Below, in pieces: positions 11,032 to 22,385 of a DNA stretch of 64,000 nt (the first letter of the stretch is position 1; each line of letters starts with the position of its first letter). This DNA comes from Acer yangbiense. Lineage: Eukaryota; Streptophyta; Magnoliopsida; Sapindales; Sapindaceae. A model generated the notes under the pieces. That model saw only the letters and a program-made list of their open reading frames with translations, searched no databases and had not been told where the DNA came from. The position numbers and the translations under genes are program-made. The DNA lies in assembly GCA_008009225.1 (NCBI GenBank), contig CM017763.1:20643410-20707409 (forward strand), written 5' to 3'.

Positions 11032-12499
11032 TGATAATGCCTATTTCTACACTTGATGTAGCCCCGTTTTACCTATCATTTGCCTTCGTTTTCCGGGTAA
11101 AACCGGTATCTTTAATGTTTAAATGAGCTTGTGCAGGCCTCTTCAGCAATCAAGGGGAAACAGAGCTAAATTGGGCAGCATTGGAGCAAAAGAGAGCAGT
11201 TGAAGAGCTGAAGAAGGAACCAGCGCCTGACGACCAGCGCTTCACCAGCGCATCTTGGGCAGAAACGTGCCGCTGGTCGTGCGCTGGACCGGCGCCCCTC
11301 GGTTTTGCGCTGGACGAACAGCGCCACACCAGCGCAACAGTGGTCCAGCTCAGCTTTCTCTAGGTTTTCGTGCCCTAATTTCACCCACTATAAATACTTC
11401 CCTTCAGCTTCTTTTGCCTTACCTCTTGCACGACCATTGAGCTCCAAAACACCTCCACTTCACTCCCAAACACCCAAGAACACTTCTTTCACCAAAATCC
11501 TTCACCAAATCACCCACATCCTTCATCAAATCATCATCTAAACTCATTTCTCACCTCACCACCTCATTTCCTCACCAAAACCCACCATAAAAACCTCATC
11601 TTGGAGTAAGAGAAGTCAAGGAGAGAAGAAGTCAAGCACATCCAAGCAAGAGAGGAGGAGTTCTTCACATTAGTTTACTAAAAACCTTTCTCTCTTTACA
11701 TTTATTCATCTTTGATTATGACTTGTACTTATTACTTATATTTTGTAGTCATTTATTGTACTATGAACTAAACTTCCTTGGCTAAGGCCAAGATGAAGCC
11801 TTTTCCATGAATTATTAATCAAGGCCATCACTTTATCATCATTGCTTGTGTTGTGTATGCTTATTTCATGTTCTTAATCATTATTGAATGTTTAGCTAGC
11901 ATTTAGTAATTGTTTGGTTGTTGTGTGAAGTACCGAGAGGAGAAGCACACAACGTGCTCGATGAAATGAGTGATAGAGGTTGGTAAGATAGAGATATGCG
12001 ATGCTAGCCTGTAGGATTCAATTTGTGTGCCATGAAACTTAATGAATTTATATGTAGTTCAGATAATCATTGAGAAATAGGTTGTTGGTGCATATAAATA
12101 TTGTCTTTATCACTTGAGAGAGGTTAGAGACTAATTGAGGGTATCACGAATCTACACACACACTTGCATACTTTACTTCAAATGATGTGCCTAAAATTGA
12201 TGAGAATTGGATAGGTGGATTCAAGGTCTTAGCCTAATTTCCCATACGAGATACAATCACTTGTTTGTGTTTGCCTTTGTTCAAGTTTGTTTACTTGTTT
12301 ATTTTCAATTATTGCATTAGTGTAGTTTAAGTTATAATTGAGTAGTATAATCCATCATTGATTATTGCTTGTTTGAATAGCTTTGGAACTAATCAATTTC
12401 GGTAATCGGTCACTCAGTCCTTGTGGGAACGAACTTTTATTTTTCATTGTGCTACTCTTCGACCTCGTACTATTGCGAGAGTCCAAAAGAGGCTAGTCA
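11032..12499 (+). repeat. 5' LTR of the Athila-like element
   Basis: Starts TGATAATGCC and ends GCTAGTCA. It holds a CpG-rich cluster of CCAGCGC/GCGCTGG words at about 11218-11345, a TATA box at 11389-11396, and the U5 word TCCTTGTGGGAACGAA at 12418-12433. It matches the 3' LTR over its full length. Confidence 0.92.
11389..11396 (+). promoter_or_regulatory. Probable LTR TATA box
   Basis: TATAAATA lies about 45 bp downstream of the GC-rich cluster and upstream of a pyrimidine/CA-rich leader. The copy in the 3' LTR lies near 39671-39678. Confidence 0.6.
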
Positions 12500-12505
12500 A
12501 ATTTT

Positions 12506-12523
12506 TGGCGCCGCTGCCGGGGA
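12506..12523 (+). other. Primer binding site of the Athila-like element
   Basis: TGGCGCCGCTGCCGGGGA, six bases inside the 5' LTR end. The Athila/Tat type is TGGCGCCGTTGCCGGGGA, usually ascribed to tRNA-Asp; one base differs here. Confidence 0.8.
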
Positions 12524-12622
12524 TTGAGCGGATGATTGATATCGATACTAGTTAGTTTATTGCTAATTTGAACCTTTTAATTTAGTTTGTGTGTTTCTAT
12601 TGATAGGTACCATTGCTCTTGC

Positions 12623-13363
12623 ATGCACCAAAGTACAAGGAGCAAAAATCTTCAATTCTTAAATTTTGATCCGGAGATTGAGAAGATAGCTCGAAGAAAT
12701 AGACGTGAGGCAAGGTTGAGAAGAGCAGAAATGGGTGACCATAATGCACAGTTAGGGCACATGGGAGTGCCAAATGTGGCAAATCAAAATCAAGAGGAAT
12801 TGCCTCCTCAAGCCAATCCAATGCAAGAAGGGTTGCCTCATGTTGGAGATGAGCGTACTCTACGGGATTATACAATGCCTAGAGTTGAGATGAACCAGTC
12901 GTCCATTCGCCGACCAACAATTGCAGCAAATTCCTTTGAGATCAAACCGTTGATTATTCAGATGATTGGCACTACTTGCATATTCAATGGCTTGGTGAAT
13001 GATGATCCGAACCTACACCTTCAGAAATTCAACGAGATTTGTGACACCTTCAAGTACAATGGGATTCCCGACGATTTTATTAAGTTGAAGTTGTTCCCGT
13101 TCTCTTTGGGAAATGATGTAAGGATATGGTTGAACTCCCAACAACCAAACTCGATCATCACCTTTGATCAGTTGGCCCAAGCCTTTTTGAATAGATATTT
13201 TCCACCAGGGAAGGCCGCTCGTCTTAGGAATGAAATTCTTTCTTTCCAACAATATGAGAATGAGAGTCTCTACGAAGCTTGGGAGAGGTTTAAGGAACTT
13301 CAAAGGAGATGTCCTCACAATGGTCTTGCAAAGTGGCAGACTTTGCAAGCTTTTTACCAATGA
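12623..13363 (+). CDS. gag: Gag polyprotein, N-terminal part (ends at in-frame TGA)
   Basis: Structural capsid protein of the retrotransposon. I prefer the Met at 12623 (MHQSTRSKN) to the Met 12 codons upstream because Athila Gag proteins typically begin that way. It carries the retrotransposon gag domain: FNGLVNDDPNLHLQKF, then LFPFSLGNDVRIWLNS, then FLNRYFPPGKAARLRNEI and a YEAWERFKELQRRCPH block near the end. The frame stops with TGA at 13361-13363 and reopens in the same frame at once, where related proteins read on as FYNGL. A point mutation of a GGA glycine codon would explain this; programmed read-through is the alternative. Confidence 0.8.
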   Translation: MHQSTRSKNLQFLNFDPEIEKIARRNRREARLRRAEMGDHNAQLGHMGVPNVANQNQEELPPQANPMQEGLPHVGDERTLRDYTMPRVEMNQSSIRRPTIAANSFEIKPLIIQMIGTTCIFNGLVNDDPNLHLQKFNEICDTFKYNGIPDDFIKLKLFPFSLGNDVRIWLNSQQPNSIITFDQLAQAFLNRYFPPGKAARLRNEILSFQQYENESLYEAWERFKELQRRCPHNGLAKWQTLQAFYQ

Positions 13364-15012
13364 ATTACGGTGTCAACAAGGAACTTAGTGGATGCGGCTG
13401 CTGGAGGTTCGTTGATGAGCAAATCAATGGATGCGGCCAATGAACTCTTAGAGGAGATGGCACTCAACAATAGCCAATGGGGAAACCAAAGGCAAGTACC
13501 GAAGAAGATTCCGGGCAAGTTAGAAGTTGATGAGTTGACAAGTGTGAAGGCTCAACTAGCGGCACTTCAAAATCAAATGAGCAAGATGAGTGCAGGGCCT
13601 AGTAATGTGCAAGTAGCTCAATGTGAATGGTGTTTGGGGCCACACTCTAGCGTGGATTGTCAAGTTGGAAGCCCGTTTGCTTCAAGCTCGTCAGAACAAG
13701 TATCCTTTGTGAACTACAACCGGAACTTTCAAAATCCACCCCAACAACACCATGCCACCCAAAATCCCCAAAACAATTCCTACCAAAACACATACAACCC
13801 GCCATGGAGAAACAACCAAAACTTGTCATGGAAGGACAATCAACCCCAACATCAACAAAACCTCAACCAAAGACAACCTCCCGGATTCCAACAACCTCAC
13901 CAACAAAATTACCTTAACCAAGCCCCGAATAACCAAGTGGAGAGAAAGTCTAACCTTGAGGAAATGTTCTCTAAGTACATGGGTAAGTTGGACAATAGAA
14001 TGGAGACCCAAGACTTAGCCTTGAGGAAGCTTGACACGAAGATTGACCAAGTTGCTCAACATTCACAGGCCTCAATCCAAAACTTGGAAACGCAAGTTGG
14101 TCAATTGGCAAGGGCAATCCAAGGGAGGCAACAAGGGACACTACCAAGCAACACGGTGGTCAACCCCAAAGAGCAATGCAATGCCATTTCATTAAGAAGT
14201 GGAAAAGAGGTTGAGTTACCGAAAAACTTTGGGATGGGAGAAGAAATTGTTGTAGAAGAAGAGGGTATAGAGGAAGAAGATGTTGTAGAAGAAAAGAAGA
14301 ATTCTAGTCATGATAACGTGCCTACCACATCACAAGATCCTCCTCCACAACCCCAAGTCAAAGCCTATGTTCCTCCAATCCCATACCCCCAAAGGTTGAG
14401 GAAACACAAGGATGCCCATCAATTCGCAAAGTTCTTGGAAGTGTTTAAGAAGCTCCATATTAATATTCCATTTGCCGAAGCCCTAGCACAAATGCCCACT
14501 TATGTCAAGTTCTTGAAGGACTTACTTTCCAACAAACGGAAGCTAGAAGAATTTGAGACGGTGGCACTAACGGAAGAATGTAGTGCAATCCTACAAAACA
14601 AGCTCCCACCTAAGCTAAAGGACCCCGGCAAATTTACAATACCATGTACCATTGGGAATTTGGAGTTCGGACAAGCACTATTAGACTCGGGAGCGAGCAT
14701 CAACTTGATGCCGTTCTCCATTTTCAAAAAGTTGGGATTGGGAAAAGTGAAGCCTACAAGAGTGACTCTCCAATTGGCGGATCGATCTATCAAGCACCCA
14801 TACGGAATTATAGAAGATGTTTTGATGAAAGTGGGTAAATTCTTCTTCCCGGTTGATTTTGTAATTTTAGAAATGGAAGAAGATGTTGAGATCCCGTTAA
14901 TTCTTGGGAGGCCATTCTTGAAGACTAGTGGGGCCTTGATCGATCACAAGGAAGACAAGTTGACCTTAAGGATTGAAGATGAAAAAGTTGTGTTCGACAT
15001 GTTCAAGGCCAC
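13364..15012 (+). CDS. gag-pro: Gag C-terminus plus aspartic protease, interrupted by nested retrotransposon
   Basis: Continues the Gag frame after the TGA. DAAAGGSLMSKS is the conserved linker block. A CCHC-like zinc knuckle (CEWCLGPHSSVDC, CX2CX3HX4C as in Athila) is followed by a long Gln/Asn-rich low-complexity linker, an acidic stretch, and the retropepsin-like protease with the active site LLDSGASINLMP and the later ILGRPFLKTSGALID. The frame is cut in the codon after FKA by the nested array: GCCAC at 15008-15012 is the duplicated target. Translation into the array adds a few foreign residues and stops at 15035-15037. The original frame resumes at 34395. Confidence 0.85.
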
Positions 15013-17095
15013 TGATACTGGCTTTTTCCGTCGTTAAGAAATCGCAAGGATCAAAAGATTATTTCATTTAAAAAGGGGTTTCCTACGCAATGTGCTCTAA
15101 ACTAGCAAAAGACTAGTAAAGCGGCAAGCGAGGGTATCGTTCCGCAGGGAGGTGTGATTCGTCAACCGTATCAAGTTCTAGAGTTTATTGTAAGCATGTA
15201 AATAGAATGTGGAAAGGTAAGAATGATGTGTGTGAAATGTATGTACAATGCGGTGTGTGTGTATAGAAAATGAAAATGAAAATAAATAAAAACAAAGAGA
15301 ATATGGAAGGGTGAGAATGATGTTTAAAGTGATAAATAAAATGGTGGATAGGAGAGATGCATGAAAATGGCCACACAAGGTTCAACAAGTTCACCATACA
15401 TAAGTGCACAAATAGTTGGTTGTTAGACATTAAGGACATCCAATTTTAGTTAAGGGTTCGTTCTTGCCTCAATCCGATTTATACCCACTCATAGAGCTAA
15501 CGGTTGAAGAGTGTGCCGAGAACCTCTCAAACACGAAACCGCAACCAACATATGTGAACCGATTCTACAAACAAAACTACATTGAGCCCCAATGATTGCT
15601 TCGTAATGTAAAATGGCAACGTGAAAGTCTAATGAGTGTGGAAAGAGTGATTGTATCTCCGACCATAACTCACCTAGAGCCCCTAGCATGAGATATAGCC
15701 AAAGACCAATAATTGTAACTCTAACCATGACTCACCTAGAGCCCCTAGAGTGAGAAATAGCTAAAGTCCAATTGTTTACAAGAACAATGAACCAAACCCT
15801 TCTAATATGACAATTTATAGGTTCACCCACTCTTCCTAGCTAATTAGCCAAAACTATGCCCGGAGAGCCCCTCCAAAAGCACAATCCTAACTCTAATTCA
15901 CTCAAACCAATTCATGACATGCAATTTCGACCTTCCATCAACATACATACACAAATGGGATATTTGATTACAACTACTCCTACAATTAAGTTAATCTACT
16001 CCTAATCCCATCCATGAACACATATCAATTTCCAATCATCAATAAACATGCATTTCAAGATAAGAGATATATTCAACAACAATCAAGAATGAATCAAAAC
16101 ACAAATTGGATATAAAAACAACCATTATATATATTGAGCACAAATATAAGTTTACAAATATTCCCAAATGGGGATTACACATTTAAGAAAACAAGAAATA
16201 CAAAGAGATGAGTTAAAAGAGACAACCCTTGAAGAAAACCTCCTCCAAGTCCTCCATGAAACCCTAGCTCGAAATTGGTCCAAAGACCCTCCTTTCTCCT
16301 TGCAATCTACTCCTAAATGGGTGGATGATGGGTAGAAGATGAAGTGGGGAGCATCCATGGAGGAAAAACCTCCATGGATGCTCTAGAAAGCTTCTCTCTC
16401 TCTTATTAGGTGAAGAAGATGAAGATGAAGAAGAAGAGGAAGTGGTGGGAAGTGTGGATTCTGAAAGAATGAGGCAAAAAGGGTGTTTATATAGTGTTGA
16501 GAGTTTTAGGGCTGAAATGGGGATGAATTGACGAGTTTGCCCCTCTCATTTCGCCCAAAATCGGCCTCTCGCTGGGCGATCGGCGGTTTAATCGGCGGCC
16601 TGGCCGCAGATTCCAACCGCAGAATGGAAAAGTAACATTCTGGAATTGATCGGCGGTTGAATCGTGGCCGCCGAATTTGCTTCTGGACTCACTGATGTTG
16701 ATCGGCGGTTTCAATTCTGCGGCCTGGCCGCAGATGTTGACCGCCGAATTTGGATTTTCTACACTTCATCCGTAAGCTGCTGGAATGTCGAGGGGGTTCT
16801 GCCGCAGTCTCGTTGTCTCATTCTATCTCGACGACGGATCAACCGTGGGTACGGCTAGGCTTAGATCACGCCGTTGTCTGTGTCGACGGAGAGGCACGAC
16901 ACTCAACATATACTCCATTTGATCCCTTTTTGGCTCATTTTGCTTCCCTAACATTCATTTATGCTCAAACACCTATTGTAGGGAATATGTACCTACACAT
17001 AGCTCAAACAAAACATTATATACAAAAATACGCTCGAAAACGAGACAAACGATCGGAAATGGGGGACCTCAAATAGGTATAAAATAGTCCGATCA
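15013..17095 (-). repeat. Array LTR 1
   Basis: 2083 bp, TGATACTGGC to CCGATCA on the plus strand. Diagnostic variants are GAGAG near 16501, GTAACATT near 16631 and AACATTC near 16951, plus private changes such as TCTCATTC near 16816. It holds a CpG-rich cluster of GGCGGTT/GCGGCC words (about 16558-16860), the minus-strand TATA box, and the U5 word at about 15136-15152. Confidence 0.88.
16486..16493 (-). promoter_or_regulatory. Probable TATA box of array LTR 1
   Basis: TATATAAA on the minus strand, about 65 bp downstream (in element direction) of the CpG-rich cluster. The same sequence is present in the other four LTRs. Confidence 0.55.
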
Positions 17096-18732
17096 AATAC
17101 CCCCAAACCTATCATTTGCTCGTCCTCGAGCAAAACAAAGAGAACAAAAATACAAATAACAAATAACAAATAAAAAAAACTTATAAATAAAAACTAAAAA
17201 TTAAGCTAGTCCACTTCCGTAGGAAACACGGTGGCACTTAGCATGTGCCACAAGCCTTTAAACCACTAGGCGATCCCTAGAGGAGGAGTTATAGTCTCCT
17301 GAGGGTTTACAGCTACGACACACACAAACGTATACTCTGCAATAAAAGTTGAGATGCAAATCCGCACATACCAAGCAAAGACTACACATGCATGCTAGAA
17401 TCTCAAATATACCAATTAATAACAATGCATCACACAATGCAAGTATGCCAATACTTAGGATGTTTTCGGTTTACAAAACAACTACATCCGTATGCCCAAG
17501 ATAAAATTCGCCTCGACTCTAATCCTCACCGGATTTCAGTCATATTTTCACTCAGAACTTAGGCGCACTCTCTAGCAAACATATGTGATTTGGAGTTTAG
17601 GTATATGGAATCAAATATAATCACATATGAGTATTTTCCAATGACGCACATTTTCTGAAAATGGATCTCATGGAAGGAATTGAAATGCCACGAACGTGGA
17701 AAGACATGCATCGACTCACATTCCCAAGATAGACTTCCTAAGAGATCAAATGAACTTTTCCTCACTTTTATTAGGGCCAAGGTGATTTGTGGTAGTGTTT
17801 GGGATGTAAGAGATGGTGGGAGCGGGAAGGATAAAGTTATTAACAATGCTAAGGTGTGTTTACACATTACACTTTACAACAAAATTAGCTCTATTACATA
17901 TTTACAATACAAGCGTTTTGGCTTTGTGCTACAATTGTACCCTTATTAGTGAGTAACTTTACCATTGAAGAACTAGAAGGCTTAAGTGTTTTATATTTCA
18001 ACACTTATTCAATTTTCTTTTTCTTTTTCTTTTCTTTTTTTTTTTTTTTTTTTTTTTTCTTTTTCTTTTTGCAAGCCTTTTCCTAGCACAATTTACATAT
18101 ATTCGTCCAAGTACACGCTTTTACAAAATTTAGAGCTAGCTTCTCCTAAGCTATACACCTCAACATGATCAATAACTAGGGAATGGATATGTGTTTGGCT
18201 TCAATTTGCAATGAATATAGGGGTATGGGAGTGTTTAGGCTATTTTAGTAGTTTATGCACACACTCAAGCTCAAAATCATTTCTAAAAGTCCATCTACCA
18301 AGGGAATACAAGTTTTAACAAGCAGTCCACAAGATAAAGTTCTATGGCAATCAATGCAAAATTGATGTACAATGAGATCACAATTAACAAAACCAAAAAA
18401 AATCGAAGAGTGTTTAAAGAGTAGAAACATAATATACCCTCAAATTTTCGCAATTTAGGCACAATGTAGCTCACGGGTAGTCTCCACTATTTTCCTAGGC
18501 TAAACAAACATAGAAGTCTCATCCACCTCAACATCAAAAGATTGGCACTGTACAAGCAAATTTAAGCGACGCACGGAGCTAAAAGCATACATGTGTCTCT
18601 ACCGGCACACGAAGAAAAACAACTCAACAAAATGGACTCATTTCCATAAAAATTTAAAATTGATCGTTTTGTGCAGAGATTTGAAAATTTTCTAAACGTA
18701 ACAAAAATAAAAACAAACAACGAAGGTGTCCA

Positions 18733-18769
18733 CACCCCCAAACCTAAACTCAACATTGTCCTCAATGTT
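18733..18769 (-). other. Secondary PPT-like word with adjacent hairpin, array unit 1
   Basis: On the minus strand an AACATTG/CAATGTT hairpin is followed by TTAGGTTTGGGGGTG. The same module occurs in the other three internal domains and in the host element at 37559-37596. Confidence 0.6.
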
Positions 18770-19310
18770 GTTCAAATCATAAAATATGGACAATGTTTAG
18801 CATGATTCGGTGATGAGAACAAAAATAAAAAGCTAACAACAATACACAACAAATCCTAAGATCTAAGCACAATACAAATCCACTCTTAGATCTAAACAAA
18901 AATAAAAGTTACAAACACTACAAGCATAGCATTTTAACATTAAGCTCATGGGCAATTTCCGCCTAAATCAACAACTAATCCACAAGTGCTCCATTTAAAC
19001 TCAAAGTTCAGAGGATACCTCTTATGGCTACAACCAACTAGGCCATTGTGGCGTTGCCGTTTCACTTGAGAGTTGTTGCGGTGCAATAAGCGCAAACTTA
19101 CGGTTCTCTTGAGTTGTGTGGTCCATTCGACCTGAAAATATCATTTCCTTGCACAAGCACAACTCAAACAACATTAAACGCATATGCTGTAAAGAAAAAT
19201 AGAAAAAACAAGTGTTTATTTTCAACATATCTAAACATAATCCGCAAAGCAATTAAATCTAAACATTTACAGAACCTAAGCTAAAACAAGAAACAATCAA
19301 CGAATACGCC

Positions 19311-19328
19311 TCCCCGGCAACGGCGCCA
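19311..19328 (-). other. Primer binding site, array unit 1
   Basis: Minus strand TGGCGCCGTTGCCGGGGA, the exact Athila/Tat-type PBS, three bases from the LTR end at 19332. Equivalent sites are at 23631-23647 (one base missing), 27954-27971 and 32286-32303. Confidence 0.85.
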
Positions 19329-19331
19329 TTT

Positions 19332-21412
19332 TGATACTGGCTTTTTCCGTCGTTAAGAAATCGCAAGGATCAAAAGATTATTTCATTTAAAAAGGGGTTT
19401 CCTACGCAATGTGCTCTAAACTAGCAAAAGACTAGTAAAGCGGCAAGCGAGGGTATCGTTCCGCAGGGAGGTGTGATTCGTCAACCGTATCAAGTTCTAG
19501 AGTTTATTGTAAGCATGTAAATAGAATGTGGAAAGGTAAGAATGATGTGTGTGAAATGTATGTACAATGCGGTGTGTGTGTATAGAAAATGAAAATGAAA
19601 ATAAATAAAAACAAAGAGAATATGGAAGGGTGAGAATGATGTTTAAAGTGATAAATAAAATGGTGGATAGGAGAGATGCATGAAAATGGCCACACAAGGT
19701 TCAACAAGTTCACCATACATAAGTGCACAAATAGTTGGTTGTTAGACATTAAGGACATCCAATTTTAGTTAAGGGTTCGTTCTTGCCTCAATCCGATTTA
19801 TACCCACTCATAGAGCTAACGGTTGAAGAGTGTGCCGAGAACCTCTCAAACACGAAACCGCAACCAACATATGTGAACCGATTCTACAAACAAAACTACA
19901 TTGAGCCCCAATGATTGCTTCGTAATGTAAAATGGCAACGTGAAAGTCTAATGAGTGTGGAAAGAGTGATTGTATCTCCGACCATAACTCACCTAGAGCC
20001 CCTAGCATGAGATATAGCCAAAGACCAATAATTGTAACTCTAACCATGACTCACCTAGAGCCCCTAGAGTGAGAAATAGCTAAAGTCCAATTGTTTACAA
20101 GAACAATGAACCAAACCCTTCTAATATGACAATTTATAGGTTCACCCACTCTTCCTAGCTAATTAGCCAAAACTATGCCCGGAGAGCCCCTCCAAAAGCA
20201 CAATCCTAACTCTAATTCACTCAAACCAATTCATGACATGCAATTTCGACCTTCCATCAACATACATACACAAATGGGATATTTGATTACAACTACTCCT
20301 ACAATTAAGTTAATCTACTCCTAATCCCATCCATGAACACATATCAATTTCCAATCATCAATAAACATGCATTTCAAGATAAGAGATATATTCAACAACA
20401 ATCAAGAATGAATCAAAACACAAATTGGATATAAAAACAACCATTATATATATTGAGCACAAATATAAGTTTACAAATATTCCCAAATGGGGATTACACA
20501 TTTAAGAAAACAAGAAATACAAAGAGATGAGTTAAAAGAGACAACCCTTGAAGAAAACCTCCTCCAAGTCCTCCATGAAACCCTAGCTCGAAATTGGTCC
20601 AAAGACCCTCCTTTCTCCTTGCAATCTACTCCTAAATGGGTGGATGATGGGTAGAAGATGAAGTGGGGAGCATCCATGGAGGAAAAACCTCCATGGATGC
20701 TCTAGAAAGCTTCTCTCTCTCTTATTAGGTGAAGAAGATGAAGATGAAGAAGAAGAGGAAGTGGTGGGAAGTGTGGATTCTGAAAGAATGAGGCAAAAAG
20801 GGTGTTTATATAGTGTTGGGAGTTTTAGGGCTGAAATGGGGATGAATTGACGAGTTTGCCCCTCTCATTTCGCCCAAAATCGGCCTCTCGCTGGGCGATC
20901 GGCGGTTTAATCGGCGGCCTGGCCGCAGATTCCAACCGCAGAATGGAAAAGTAACATTCTGGAATTGATCGGCGGTTGAATCGTGGCCGCCGAATTTGCT
21001 TCTGGACTCACTGATGTTGATCGGCGGTTTCAATTCTGCGGCCTGGCCGCAGATGTTGACCGCCGAATTTGGATTTTCTACACTTCATCCGTAAGCTGCT
21101 GGAATGTCGAGGGGGTTCTGCCGCAGTCTCGTTGTCGCATTCTATCTCGACGACGGATCAACCGTGGGTACGGCTAGGCTTAGATCACGCCGTTGTCTGT
21201 GTCGACGGAGAGGCACGACACTCAACATATACTCCATTTGATCCTTTTTGGCTCATTTTGCTTCCCTAACGTTCTTTATGCTCAAACACCTATTGTAGGG
21301 AATATGTACCTACACATAGCTCAAACAAAACATTATATACAAAAATACGCTCGAAAACGAGACAAACGATCGGAAATGGGGGACCTCAAATAGGTATAAA
21401 ATAGTCCGATCA
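19332..21412 (-). repeat. Array LTR 2
   Basis: 2081 bp. Variants are GGGAG at the TATA-proximal site, GTAACATT and AACGTTC, with two single-base deletions near 21244 and 21273. Confidence 0.88.
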
Positions 21413-22349
21413 AATACCCCCAAACCTATCATTTGCTCGTCCTCGAGCAAAACAAAGAGAACAAAAATACAAATAACAAATAACAAATAAAAAAAACTTA
21501 TAAATAAAAACTAAAAATTAAGCTAGTCCACTTCCGTAGGAAACACGGTGGCACTTAGCATGTGCCACAAGCCTTTAAACCACTAGGCGATCCCTAGAGG
21601 AGGAGTTATAGTCTCCTGAGGGTTTACAGCTACGACACCCACAAACGTATACTCTGCAATAAAAGTTGAGATGCAAATCCGCACATACCAAGCAAAGACT
21701 ACACATGCATGCTAGAATCTCAAATATACCAATTAATAACAATGCATCACACAATGCAAGTATGCCAATACTTAGGATGTTTTCGGTTTACAAAACAACT
21801 ACATCCGTATGCCCAAGATAAAATTCGCCTCGACTCTAATCCTCACCGGATTTCAGTCATATTTTCACTCAGAACTTAGGCGCACTCTCTAGCAAACATA
21901 TGTGATTTGGAGTTTAGGTATATGGAATCAAATATAATCACATATGAGTATTTTCCAATGACGCACATTTTCTGAAAATGGATCTCATGGAAGGAATTGA
22001 AATGCCACGAACGTGGAAAGACATGCATCGACTCACATTCCCAAGATAGACTTCCTAAGAGATCAAATGAACTTTTCCTCACTTTTATTAGGGCCAAGGT
22101 GATTTGTGGTAGTGTTTGGGATGTAAGAGATGGTGGGAGCGGGAAGGATAAAGTTATTAACAATGCTAAGGTGTGTTTACACATTACACTTTACAACAAA
22201 ATTAGCTCTATTACATATTTACAATACAAGCGTTTTGGCTTTGTGCTACAATTGTACCCTTATTAGTGAGTAACTTTACCATTGAAGAACTAGAAGGCTT
22301 AAGTGTTTTATATTTCAACACTTATTCAATTTTCTTTTTCTTTTTCTTT

Positions 22350-22385
<36 letters not shown>

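Larger units (their letters stand above)
17096..19331 (-). mobile_element. Array internal domain 1 (non-coding)
   Basis: 2236 bp. The inverse PPT (GATAGGTTTGGGGGTATT on the minus strand) is at 17096-17113, a secondary PPT-like word with a hairpin at 18733-18769, and the PBS at 19311-19328. A T-rich microsatellite lies at about 18008-18070. Short frames of up to about 100 codons recur in all four units but resemble no family I know. Part of the 3' untranslated region (about 17213-17300) resembles the host element at about 39130-39210. Confidence 0.8.

Noticed and set aside
11166..11541. Short frames in the LTR GC-rich region, also at 39448-39823
   Set aside because: Present identically in both LTRs and explained by high GC; LTR regulatory DNA rather than coding.
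15178..15439. Repeated short frames of 66-102 codons in each array unit as candidate genes
   Set aside because: They recur only because the 4.3-kb unit recurs, lie on both strands and in LTR as well as internal DNA, and resemble no family.
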